From: Synechococcus sp. PCC 7336
GTDB taxonomy: Bacteria; Cyanobacteriota; Cyanobacteriia; Thermostichales; PCC-7336
Assembly (NCBI RefSeq): GCF_000332275.1
Contig: NZ_CM001776.1
Coordinates: 3,532,008 to 3,596,007, forward strand
Length of the DNA stretch: 64,000 nt
Reading direction: 5' to 3'
Part shown: one piece after another, positions 24,001-27,931 of the stretch
Position numbering within the stretch: position 1 is the first letter of the stretch
How the letters are laid out: every line of letters begins with the position of its first letter
Position numbers and translations under genes: made by a program
Notes under the pieces: generated by a model
What the model was told of the DNA's origin: nothing
Database searches by the model: none
Seen by the model: only the letters and a program-made list of their open reading frames with translations

Positions 24001-24985
24001 CGATGCAGACGATGCAGTCACCTATTTTCACGCCGATGGGCTGGGCAGTACCCGCATTCTCACCGATAGCGCTGGCGAGATTGTCAGCCAGTTCGATTAC
24101 GATGCCTTCGGGCGAGAACTCTTCCAACAAGGTGCCGATACCGACTTCCAATTTGCGGGCGAGCAGCGGGATGATGTACTAGAGCTGGATTATTTACGAG
24201 CGCGTTACTACGACCCGGACTTGGGGCGGTTTATTAGTCGAGATCCGTTCCCCGGTTTTTTGGACGACCCTTACTCTCTACACAAGTATCAGTACGCCCA
24301 CAACAACCCCGTCAACAATACCGATCCTAGTGGCTTATTCACTCTGAATGAAGTAACGGCAACGACGATTGTTGGCGGTACTCTCTTCGCGATAGCGGGC
24401 TTATCTCTGCAGAACCATATCACTGGAGATAACTTCCTCGTCGCGTTCATCGATCTGGTGAACCTAGGCGTAGAAAACACTTTTAGCTTCCCCATTAACG
24501 AAAACTTTAAGGGTATTGGGAATGTCGGTCTATCTCCCACACCCAATCCGGTTCTCGATTTGGACGGGAGTCCTCTTGGCAGCGGCGCATTAGATGGCCC
24601 ACTTCTTGGTGAGCCCCTCGCTTCCCCCCATTCAGGTGCTGGGGGTGACATTGACATCGATCCAGCAAGACCCTTCCTATCAGATAACGACCCACAAGAT
24701 ATCATTGATGAATTAGTTCGCACTTCGGCATCTGGTCGGCCAACAATGGGAGGCACAACACAATTTGAGAGACCAGGTGACTTCCAAACAGCAAATGAAG
24801 TGTTTGACTCACTTAACCCTTCAAATGTTAGAAATATTCCTAATGGACGTGTAGGTCAGTTAGATGATGGGAGGACTGTTGTAGTTAGAAGCGGTAGTAG
24901 AGATGGGAGACCAACATTAGAACTTCAAGAGACGAGAAGAAGGCGTACAAAGTTTCGCTTTGGCAGTACAATCAACAGTGAGTGA
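6002..24985 (+). CDS. Giant Rhs/YD-repeat polymorphic toxin with cadherin, PPC and vWA domains (6327 aa)
   Basis: One frame with no internal stop encodes the full-length toxin carrier of the locus. Approximate residues: 1-110 Ser/Gln/Pro-rich head; 115-420 beta-helix-like stretch (VTFNSRSVLYGSVEAKNNITFNG style); 440-1255 Ig-, cadherin- and He_PIG-like domains; 1257-3560 about 22 PPC-type repeats (YTFEGxxGQxLYFDSL ... ETGxYxLxIDG); 3690-4020 an SdrD-like module interrupted by a vWA domain with DLSGS; 4020-4660 seven DPDGD-type cadherin-like domains; 4660-4850 Ig-like; 4855-6050 Rhs wall with YD repeats; 6050-6115 core RARYYDPDLGRFISRDPF ending PSGLF; 6115-6327 tip. Rhs shells encapsulate a C-terminal toxin that is delivered to neighbouring cells. 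The tip ends with VGQLDDGRTVVVRSGS and DGRPTLELQ, a motif style I associate with RNase-like tips but cannot assign firmly. The GTG start has no ribosome-binding site and no signal peptide, so the true N-terminus and secretion route are uncertain. Confidence 0.9.
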   Translation: MSQSSSPASQATASGLAPDDALAFQSLMEQASLDRSLVLPETAPSIGEGSLAAEAEALPELEPIPLQLEDPDNLFQPPQGSSGGGGNSSLPTGDPLTGLGSEGGPSDIAVRAEGQVFINSGGDFDGDPLNPTDDAFIYAGQGFTINSRPVLPVLRDASGTPVLDESGLPVLVPGALTVSENYNTINAPQDLYSNLRSPQVIPTQTVEVPGWQQLRDERLAELVDVQIPAVTRLQGLNTASDFANAVPSGSSAENRTVLQIERGGLTIPDRAVLRNAVLIVERGAINFNGSANFEHVTLIANSGNVNLGNVESVNLEVYASRTIQTNEAARFDDRTILAAGENILFNGATSTVDADDFATVAAGGDLTFNASADTRGEFLASNSVTFNSRSVLYGSVEAKNNITFNGNPTIVGLSGNVGEPLPDTTVPQLTLALANDTGSSASDRLTSEPTLRGTVLDEGPLATLEARINGTGNFADVLSRVEAGGQFNFDRALLETLYGNPLADGLYTVEVRSTDAAGNLAATQLSFQLDTTLSPLTVDLSPDSDTGPLGDLETTAEFIALQVQVEPGATVQLADFNRTAIAAPTGEVTFTDVPLELGATVFAVVAADLAGNQRTATITITRVPENQAPSAIALSNTAVLENSPAATEIGRLSTTDADSGDLHIYTIVGDPDGLFVVEGDRLLLAEGASLDRETASSHSVTIRSTDSGNPALSFEQTFSIEVLDVNEAPEFTSLPVTQAETGLPYSYLIATTDPEGDVLGISATGLPDGLAFVDNGDGTALLSGIPTTGGLFPVELTVTDSAGNSAIQTAVISIDFVLREEMEFVREAAIALTVPTEPSLLSFTLDPIAFDLGDRNSINDALEVSLVDASGNSLLHTFQSDRDAFFNLTEEETVQLAPGITFDALTGVVTANLAGLVPGSSATLIFRLANNDGDTNTSVGISNILLLDAPEGTDAPSSGGLAQLADAPAAGPDFANLEDVSTSIAAEYGLTSFDESSNLLHSEVTLRNIGTFAVDGPLYVVVTNLSDPTVLPRNTAGLTPEGLPYFAFDALADGQVNPGDTTLTGTLAFHNPNRVQFTYDLTILADINDAPAITSDPLVPGREVAEAIAGRLFEYTVEAVDPNGDQLAFELLVAPEGLTIDPTTGLITWLPSELPASDPNTDVGNHSVVVQVSDGRGGVDIQSFTLSTIELPPNRPPIFTNDPEVDAFINQVFRHDADAIDPDVDPISFRVIQGPEGLTIDRQTGEIEFTPPPALILGDTVLATTRVVGEKDLYTFSGTLGQLVYLDTLIPGNNNFDVRVISPTGTDVLVEARRGTNGRGLNSPAFLRLPQTGNYRIEIDPRDEHAGFYGFSLIDAAAVPSIELDTVVSGATSPGTEDDVYRFTGNAGQKIFFDSLQRSARSFRQFWRLYNERGESVLSSNTDFTDREIFLPEDGEYYLVIESTENFGRTDTYTFELITPDEITRPLSLGDNAQANIVNGTIGEKGEEDLYTFEGWAGQRILFDNLFVTGALSGQTDASLTDPNGRTILSTVLQPNRNDNPITLERDGTYTLRIDARDERLGDYSFSVLDLDRATIAELDREYRGSLDSGQETHAFEFTAEAGQRLFLDARSGGGNGTWIIYDAGNNVIVNSTSIRTDIEHVFDRAGSYTLLLRGNNGSTPIEYGFEIITPDILTAPVALDTPISGEIGEKGERDLYTFEGRAGQVLFLDSLSSNAGIRATLTNAYGSATGLNGVTLAQDLNRQPFVLAEDGIYQLEIDGTQATTGDYHFQLLDLREKPLLAPSSLESGTLAPDRVQVFQIEGTGGDRLYFDRQSSSRDAIWRFYGPSLNLLEDRRFNSDFETVLESSGTYYLLVHNELASASDYSIQWVPTLANPEAIAILPDTVIANSLSELGERQTFTFEGTIGQQLYFDAKTGSSNLTVTISGVDGVVYQGNLDSSGSIDRIAIPYSGIYTVRVDGQQEAIGDYAFELLDRAASAQLEFDTPLSGSLDPNQTLLYRFEGVAGEKLQLETLLADSAANLTLYGPDGEQIDIGTGGNFSRTLFASGPYTLALNNDADSAADFALQVEAIATPELVETGFGTFSGTVSNGLDEYEIQANAGTIVYLDSARSGAANRLELLDPNGNPVFAGVADGNTNDGLFRLSETGIYRLQVRPIHASPQPYNFQLHNLSAVAPLVPNVPSSLSFPPNTSHVFRVPGTAGQPILFDSLSDHSRRSPAQNLFVEFYAPDGELLLETDARFDTGLQTLTQTGDYYLVLSSRTAGSRSLNFQVLDGTADPVIDYDTPISGSFGASGREAALYRFSGNAGDRVYFDLPSANSSAFYQVYNAAGQALTERLRFSKERAIDLERAGDYFLSISTDFAQTQADYSFRLVTPEPQFEAIGLDQLIAGEIAELGQFNDYSFEAAAGQRVYFDYLDNTSLNWRLIGPDGSPLFSGSTYGFNRFGPNDRDRLLRLNEGGTYTLRLSGAPNPYQFRLLNYDSLDASAGGEIALDTVISGSFEQSPFETKIYRFSASEGERIFLESLAGVGNHFWSLYDGTGQLLNLESDISFSRNLRALSQDFDSLILPHTGEYELRIDGEGGSSSNYQFQVVSLDWIEREYRLDEIVTEAISRPGERDIFNFEGTTGQTLYFDSLVGPTFSQLRVTLSTPSGDIVADDIRTQDLRVTLTETGQYRLTIDGIGSRTRDYSFRIFDYDATAAAAPIELDTRIAGDFGPSNFETRLHRFSGEAGQRIYIDNLDTRNVGNWALLDENLKVIAGSRNLATDFELVLPETGNYILQLRGSGAANASYEVEIVTPEFIEQDYTLSDTISTSISEQGERDFYTFEGVTGQRLFFDSQFPSSRDIIGTLISPSGLTIASSQFTSLERLYTLQETGTYRLEVDGVEDHTQEYGFRLLDLDAEVAKPELLLPNGEIISGSLGTSGNDVRFYRLEGNAGQTLFIDAIGVHNFGNIALLSDRYERLTPNQTLSTDFERVLPYTGNYILRVSGTVSASGLARGEEADYQFRALLSEAESRAIALGERLDGEISVAGERDAFEFAGVAGQAIYLDAIAGADGLVGRLFSPSGEPVRIGYSNSFGNISPTFEFELSGDIPPLTLLEDGLYRLEVDGTNSTTGSYSLRLSDILDAPELPIGTPVARTTIAGGNTSLYQFSGRVGQSLSFSLDSNTYRNFGGAIAQWALYNSRGTRLGFGQFNRPDPTFNVGLSSDDTYVLAIEENGSAPFDYQFTVTDTTPAEPVSIAPPSSEPVTLAGGESYSFSGSVGSLIYLDRIGGGSKFLRGQLLDPEGNEVASGFVTSGNVGPIRLPSSGEYTLTLNGNSTLSWQFRTLELPRSPLAANSTTVKVGSFFDGRTTGPGDAADIYTFSGRSGQQIFLNGTHGNVRAIVYDADGRAIEAVSSDFSSASSQFALTLERDDVYHIVVQGSGNTDYGFQLLDFADAAEIELNRPFRGSLPTGQLTELLYFEAQAGQRLFFDIGSNAGSGSPLLELYAPDGRRLVNNFGTTFRDFNDFEFVAESDGRYQVRITRGTNPNPFNYEFQINSFDDVADILVPGSGEATANDDDSLGRFRVQIAAEDDRGGVAVQDFTLRIGPDPDNNAPTITSLPSVSRLGLNQAGFEYFVEALDPDGDNLSYRLVDAPLGTTLNRDTGYLFFSAESANPGDTLEFAVEVSDARGGRDVQTFELEVAAATGTLQGTVFDDLNRNTFQDTDLFRGDTPNVHFVIDLSGSVGRRTIPLGDIDVSTVEPRSPLDLELTSIVAFNDQLIDAGLADIAQIAVSVFNEGGRSADLDFDPATQTIFINPNTDANDNGLLDLEERLNFNGNPWAGTSFDDGLSHGQAVLEALDDPANSTLIFLSDGFGRASEPVLEALSASGINVRAFALGEGRSASIEQLLPIDANAAQIETIDELIEIFSGFDPRFLLEPFIDDAAVYLDLNDNGVLDEGEPLQFTTLERPESQLGRQLFTFEFEGLAPGDYTVRAIAPNGFSSTTPADGPAFQFTITETGETIRTNFGFAEDVAAPNGAPEFVSTPESTTVSVGDRFDYRALALDPDADAVTYSVTSSLEGLAIDPDNGLLTFNPTSDQAGTHDVILRARDEQGNSSLQVFQLTVESENARPLFTSLPSVRQAQVGKTYHYQASAIDPDGDATTFSLVGAPNGAEIDAATGLLTWTPSQAQVGSHVFLVNVSDGQGGESLQTVVLEAIEPIPNRLPTLESTPRTSTPIGQTYFYDLIASDADGDALTYSLEQAPEGAVLEGNRLLWAPTAAQVGDHAVSIRVSDSQGGTVTQDFTIRATHFAGNRAPSIESEPEFLTHLEREYRYNLQGSDPDGDSLIWTLLQAPQGVALDPVTGALRWQPSGEQLGSHVFEVQLTDGRGASVTQTFELSVRGLNTPPLIISPPNTRAAVGQSYEYRAVATDLDNDPLRYALGIRPEGLEIDAETGAISFIPTAEQVGEHVVEVQVRDDSGALTRQTFTLVVEEAAINRAPTITSTPIFVSDVSQPYRYRVEAVDPDLGDRLSFSLLEAPAGVTIDAETGLLEWTTPAVGQHRIVVGVRDEAGLGAAQGYVLTAAVNQLPQISSVNPPLEATPGVLYRYDVRATDPDGGQLTYSLDADSIALGIEIDELGRLRFLPTAEDVGSHEVAIAITDAVGGEIEQRFELTVAADESAPLVNLIATNDRVSLGDPITFLATATDNVGVDLLTLAVNGAPVLLQADGTFTLTPAQVGEVRAIASATDAAGNQSQSVLTFDVIDFSDGTPPTVELVAAQFEEFVTAPTDIFGTVTDDNLDFYTLSIAPVGTNEFVEIFRGESNIADGDLGDFDPTLLQNDAYTLRLEAVDETGNVNAIEQTVNVAGGLKLGNFQLSFTDLQIPLTGIPISVTRTYDSLNASSSDDFGFGWRLEFRDTDLRTSLGPDELFEQLGIRSQAFDDRTRVYITLPGGERQAFTFAPTIDPISLFFPNVDLGGDPTIYRSAFRGDAGVTSTLEIEGVSRLSRAADGSYVSLNQGAGLNPVDTDRGFSGIYRLTTREGIIYRIDAVTGDLLTVEDRNGNQLSFSDDGIVSSTGQSVGFERNAQGRIVSVIDPAGQRIQYEYDAAGDLVAVTDRENNTSRYDYSEERAHFLEEITDPLGRTGIRSEYDEAGRLNRVLGSGEQSVQIAYDPDNSLQTVTDALGRATTYVYDDRGNILTEINPLLGETIRTYDQDNNLLSLTNAAGQTATFTYDALNNPLTIEDPLGNIQTFTYGQFSLVESATDALGNTTRYEYDERGNLSAIIDPLEQETRFFYNDAGLLTRSADALNQITQFSYDERGNLISRIDPLGFETSYSYDDLSRNFSTSRTQTSLAGEERTVEVNATYDSEGRTTSITDAEGFTTRYEYDASGQLVAEIDPLDRRTEYLYDDRGLLERIIYPDDTPETTADNLTDTFTYDAANQLIVDIDREGRTTRYEYDELGRLVETLFADDTLDDLTDNPRQSTRYDAIGRVIAEIDELNNETQYEYDLAGRLSLVRDALGNETTYTYDNSNRLSSVSDALGRTTQFTYDALDRRVSIEFVDGLSQTTVYDALDRVVEIQDRAGNSTFYEYDALDRLSAIEDSLEQRTTHFYDELGNLLRTVDANSNVTDYEYNLVGEVTALTLALGQRQTNVYDAVGNLIEVTTFNGDVITYEYNAENLPVLTSYDDGNSVSYTYTDAQLLASIDDTRSGRTEYAYDERYRLTTFSNADNRQITYTYDDASNLTSLSSPAGTTTYTYDPLNRLASANNANAGLTTYTYDEVGNRVLTELGNGTRERAVYDDLDRLVSLQQANIDGELFARFDYALDAVGNRTQVVELDGRQVNYTYDSTYRLLSESISDPLAGDRLIEYSYDAVGNRLTRNDSAEGLTLYTYNQNNQLTTTLDGGGITTTFAYDDNGNLIFRENSTEQIEYTFDIENRLVSTTIDRNGETQQAEYIYDDFGIRVASTVNGEETRYLVDPNRPFAQVLEEYSVDGKILTAYVYGDSLIAQIDADDAVTYFHADGLGSTRILTDSAGEIVSQFDYDAFGRELFQQGADTDFQFAGEQRDDVLELDYLRARYYDPDLGRFISRDPFPGFLDDPYSLHKYQYAHNNPVNNTDPSGLFTLNEVTATTIVGGTLFAIAGLSLQNHITGDNFLVAFIDLVNLGVENTFSFPINENFKGIGNVGLSPTPNPVLDLDGSPLGSGALDGPLLGEPLASPHSGAGGDIDIDPARPFLSDNDPQDIIDELVRTSASGRPTMGGTTQFERPGDFQTANEVFDSLNPSNVRNIPNGRVGQLDDGRTVVVRSGSRDGRPTLELQETRRRRTKFRFGSTINSE
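9770..16640 (+). repeat. Array of about 22 PPC-like domain repeats inside the giant gene
   Basis: I counted 22 repeats of roughly 100 codons by the recurring pattern G-E-x-D-x-Y-x-F-x-G-x-x-G-Q-x-x-x-F-D near the start and L-x-x-x-G-x-Y-x-L-x-I-x-G near the end of each unit. This pattern fits bacterial pre-peptidase C-terminal (PPC) beta-sandwich domains. The copies have diverged in sequence, so the array is old. None of the downstream cassettes includes it, except a scar of about 50 bp at 25549-25600 and another at 53275-53313. Confidence 0.8.
20561..21189 (+). repeat. Rhs-wall block nearly identical to 53775-54403
   Basis: Beginning at the GGLKLGNFQLSFTDLQIP codons, this stretch aligns without gaps (constant offset 33214) to cassette 8, with only scattered substitutions. 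It ends in the same ttccaccggtcag sequence. The similarity drops on both sides, as expected after recent gene conversion or duplication. Confidence 0.8.
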
Positions 24986-24992
24986 TTCTAAA

Positions 24993-25385
24993 ATGTCTGA
25001 AAAATGGAATATATGGAAACCTACGAAAGATATCCCAAACACTCTTTATCTTGAAGAATTAAGGGATACCTATGACGGACTTACTCTTGTCTTTAAAGGA
25101 GAAGATAAAGATTCAAGGTATATTGCTATCATGTTTGAATCCGCGCTATCCTATAGAAATCATGACGAGGGAGATTTACTAAAAACATTTGATAATAGAG
25201 GAAGTAATGAGATTTGGCCTTTCTTCATCATAGAAAACTCAAATTATTTGAAATGGTTTAACGAGGAGAGTCATAATATTTATGAAGGGCGAGGGGTGAT
25301 TCACTATTTTTTCGTTACTCCAAATGATGTTATAGATGTACTTTCTGCTTATCCGCCAATCCCAAAATGGGTTGATTCTATTTAA
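24993..25385 (+). CDS. Putative immunity protein for tip 1
   Basis: This is a 130-residue acidic, aromatic-rich soluble protein (MSEKWNIWKPTKDIPNTLYLEELRD...). I place the start at the ATG at 24993, 7 bases after the giant gene's stop. An alternative in-frame start at 24960 would overlap the toxin gene and add residues that look unlike the rest. The position directly behind the tip, the size, the lack of signal peptide or membrane segments, and the sharp drop in GC are typical of cognate immunity genes, which bind and neutralise the toxin in the cytoplasm. I recognise the WNIWKP...FESALSYRNxDEGDLL...LKWF pattern from other orphan small proteins, but have no family name to give. Assignment as immunity is by context. 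Confidence 0.75.
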   Translation: MSEKWNIWKPTKDIPNTLYLEELRDTYDGLTLVFKGEDKDSRYIAIMFESALSYRNHDEGDLLKTFDNRGSNEIWPFFIIENSNYLKWFNEESHNIYEGRGVIHYFFVTPNDVIDVLSAYPPIPKWVDSI

Positions 25386-25849
25386 AGGGAAGCTCGAAAA
25401 ATTACTTTTACCCAAAAACAGAAGGTAAGAATATTGAAACATTGTTGTTGATTCTTAATGGCTCAGCTACCTTCTCAACAAACCTGAATTAATTGAGGTG
25501 GCCTAAGAGAAAATGGAAATAGGTCCAGAAGTGCTTTTCCTCCCATGAAGGCACGACCGGTCAAACTCTCTATCTATTTCGACAGTCTGGTCAGCCCTAC
25601 CCGACTATATCACTGGAGATAACTTCTCCCTCACCGTTCGACCATTTTGGATCGAGTCCCTGAATTATCCACGGTGGAATCAGTGTTTCAGGTCCTTGGC
25701 AATTGATTGACAAGATACCAGTAGCATGCATTCAGACTGCCTCACTGCGATCAATGGATATTGATTTTTTGATACGCTACATGTAGTGATTGATTGCCGA
25801 AAATAAAATTCCGTTATACTAGGGGAAATGGTCGAACGGACAGTTCTCC
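25386..25849. other. Cassette junction with scars of distant parts of the giant gene
   Basis: There is no intact gene. At 25549-25600 about 50 bp match the PPC-repeat region at 13871-13920 (shared words acaaac, ctctatttcgacagtctggt), with a 4-base tcta duplication. At 25606-25630 the words atcactggagataacttc match the linker just after PSGLF at 24417-24440. The rest is AT-rich and shows nothing recognisable. Confidence 0.65.
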
Positions 25850-26423
25850 GTCGCGTTCATCGATCTGGTGAACCTGGGCGTAGAAAACACTTTTAGCTTC
25901 CCCATCAATGAAAACTTTAAGGGTATTGGAAATGTCGGTCTATCTCCCACACCCAATCCAGTTCTCGATTTGGACGGGAGTCCTCTTGGCGGCACATTGG
26001 ATGGGCCCCCTCTTGGCGATACAGCAAATTTGCGGTCTCCTTACGCTTACCCCAATTCAGGTGCTGGGGGTGACATTAACATCGATCCAGCAAGATCCTT
26101 CCTATCAAATAGCGGTAACCTAGCAGCTCCTGGTATCGATCAACTTTTTCAGAATGGAAATACACCTAACGCTAGTACAATTAGAGACCTTGCAGAAAGC
26201 CAAGGCTGGACAAGGGTACAGAATCCCAATGGGTCAGCCAAATATGCTGACGAAAATGGTGTAATACGAATAATGATTAAAGGAGGTAGCCAACGAGCGC
26301 CTGGGAGCGCTTCTCCACATGTTGAGTTACGTAATTCGGCCTGGACAAAGAGTTGATCCCTTTGGCAATCCAGTCACCAGAAGAAGCCCTAGAAATCATA
26401 CCCCAATAAATCATGACTTGTGA
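25850..26423 (+). pseudogene. Cassette 2: linker plus nuclease-like toxin tip, frameshifted
   Basis: From the cgtcgcgttcatcgatctgg sequence, this copies the main gene's post-core linker (24442-24690) almost exactly, then switches to a new tip: FQNGNTPNASTIRDLAESQGW, ADENGVIRIMIKGGSQRAPG, SASPHVELRNSA. The open frame then ends in WTKS-stop. A one-base shift at about 26340 restores GQRVDPFGNPVTRRSPRNHT and ends at TGA 26421. The HVELRN-x-GQRVDP-GNPVTRRSP-NHTPI style is one I know from many Rhs tips and consider RNase-like (BECR group), with moderate confidence. No YD repeats or core remain, so this cassette could only be used after recombining through the short linker. Confidence 0.75.
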
Positions 26424-26446
26424 TTGGACTTAAGAGGAGAATATCG

Positions 26447-26821
26447 ATGTCAGAACAGTACTATTCGATCCCCGAACTAAAGTACATTTACTTAGAAGAT
26501 AGTTATGTAATCGCCATCGAAGAAAAGGAAGCAATTATCATATTTTTTATGGATTTTGTGCTACAGGAAAACCATCCAGAATATGAACCTCCGAAAGATG
26601 ACGAGATATATTGCTTTAAGAGAGGAACGATTAAATTCATAAGGCCATCTAAAGTTGACTGGCAAGTCAAGCTCATGAACCCATTAACAGATTCTAGTGG
26701 TGAGATTGACTATGGCAATATTGATAAATTTGTAATTTTAGGTAATAGCTACAACTTATCTGGTGAATGGGGAAAAATAGAAATTATTTCTAAGAGCGTG
26801 TCTGAAAAGGTCAGCAGATAA
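26447..26821 (+). CDS. Immunity protein for tip 2, C-terminus altered by IS5 insertion
   Basis: The start ATG at 26447 follows taagaggaga, a better site than the upstream in-frame start at 26420. The protein (124 residues) begins MSEQYYSIPELKYIYLEDSY and is acidic and soluble, as cognate immunity proteins usually are. The last 10 codons come from the left end of the IS5 element. Removing the element and one copy of the TAA target duplication gives IISNSLEVEITG and a stop at about 27681, replacing IISKSVSEKVSR. The insertion therefore changes only the extreme C-terminus and may leave function intact. The role is inferred from its place 23 bases behind the tip 2 remnant. Confidence 0.75.
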   Translation: MSEQYYSIPELKYIYLEDSYVIAIEEKEAIIIFFMDFVLQENHPEYEPPKDDEIYCFKRGTIKFIRPSKVDWQVKLMNPLTDSSGEIDYGNIDKFVILGNSYNLSGEWGKIEIISKSVSEKVSR

Positions 26822-27654
26822 AGTTGAGAGGCTGAGTTAGAGCCTCCCAACCAATGACACGCCAATCCTACGACACCGATCTAACCCCTGCCCAGTGCGA
26901 GCTTCTAGCTCCGCTATTACCGCCAGCTAAGCCAGGCGGTCGTCCCCGCAGCGTCAACGTTTTCGAAGTGGTCAATGCCATCTTCTATCTGTTGAGAGCC
27001 GGATGTGCCTGGCGTCTGCTGCCCCACGACTTCCCCGCTTGGCAAACGGTCTACCATTACTTCCGTCAGTGGGAAGCCGATGGCACCTGGGAAGCTCTCA
27101 ACCATGCTCTGCGCCAGCAACTGAGAGAAACGGTGGGGCGCAATCCTTCTCCCTCGGCAGCCTGCCTGGATTCCCAATCGGTCAAAACAGCTGGTGCCGC
27201 TCAAGAAACAGGCTTTGATGGAGGCAAAAAAGTTAAAGGTCGCAAGCGCACTATCCTGGTTGATACGATGGGTCTACTGCTGGGTGCCAAGGTCCACAGT
27301 GCCCGACGCTCCGACCATGACGGCCTCACCTTGCTGGGGATTTGGTTTGCCAGTATGTGGAGTTGCTTGCAATTGATTTGGACCGATAAAACCTTTGGTG
27401 GCAAATCTTTTGTGGCTTGGGTTGAGCAAGCGTTTGGCTGGACTATTGAAGTCGTACAACGGCCTGCTGAGCAAAAAGGGTTCCAGCTTTTACCTCGGCG
27501 ATGGGTGGTTGAGCGCACCTTTGCCTGGTTTGGTCGATACCGTCGCTTGAGCAAGGACTACGAATATTTGCCCACTACGAGTGAGACGATGCTTTACGCT
27601 GCTATGGTCAATCTCATGCTTCGTAGGCTGGCTTGAGACTTTTCAGACACGTTC
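26794..27654 (+). mobile_element. IS5-family insertion sequence, complete, with TAA target duplication
   Basis: Terminal inverted repeats GAGCGTGTCTGAAAAG (26794-26809) and the complement of CTTTTCAGACACGTTC (27639-27654) differ at one base. Direct TAA copies sit at 26791-26793 and 27655-27657. The element is 861 bp and carries one intact transposase gene. It lies within the last codons of the tip 2 immunity gene. Confidence 0.93.
26854..27636 (+). CDS. IS5-family DDE transposase
   Basis: This 260-residue transposase is apparently intact. The N-terminal DUF4096-like part reads LTPAQCELLAPLLPPAKPGGRPR and CAWRLLPHDFPAWQTVYHYFR. The DDE residues are D in CLDSQSVKTA, D in IWTDKTFGGK and E in VVERTFAWFGRYRRLSKDYE. 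All of these are standard for single-frame IS5 transposases of the IS1031/IS427-like type. It fills the element almost end to end. Confidence 0.95.
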   Translation: MTRQSYDTDLTPAQCELLAPLLPPAKPGGRPRSVNVFEVVNAIFYLLRAGCAWRLLPHDFPAWQTVYHYFRQWEADGTWEALNHALRQQLRETVGRNPSPSAACLDSQSVKTAGAAQETGFDGGKKVKGRKRTILVDTMGLLLGAKVHSARRSDHDGLTLLGIWFASMWSCLQLIWTDKTFGGKSFVAWVEQAFGWTIEVVQRPAEQKGFQLLPRRWVVERTFAWFGRYRRLSKDYEYLPTTSETMLYAAMVNLMLRRLA

Positions 27655-27931
27655 TAATTCATTAGAGGTCGAGATAACAGGCTAAGAGGGCGCCTCTGTT
27701 GCACAACTGTTTGCGGGTTTCGTTCGCGCCTGATACAAAACATTGAACGGCAAAGCGAAATTGAGCATTCGACGCGGTAAAACGATCTGAACCCCGTCCA
27801 CGTAGAGACCTGGAGTTTTCTAGAGGTGGTCTCTGGAGGCTGAAACTATTGCCTCGTCAACACTGTAGCTGCATTTCAAAACTATGGGTTTCTAGCTAGA
27901 CGTGGTTTGTTTTGATAGGTTCCTTGTCGAG
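27655..27931. other. Junction between IS5 and cassette 3
   Basis: The first bases are the severed 3' end of the tip 2 immunity gene (stop near 27681). From about 27685 to 27800, the minus strand reads as an open stretch (VDGVQIVLPRRMLNFALPF...) that resembles a transposase tail but is too short to classify. The remainder shows nothing recognisable. Homology to the giant gene starts at about 27929 (gagcagcgattcgag). Confidence 0.4.

Noticed and set aside
27685..27800. Minus-strand open stretch ending CATEAPS that looks like a transposase tail
   Set aside because: It is too short, with no terminal repeats or second half; mentioned only as part of the junction.
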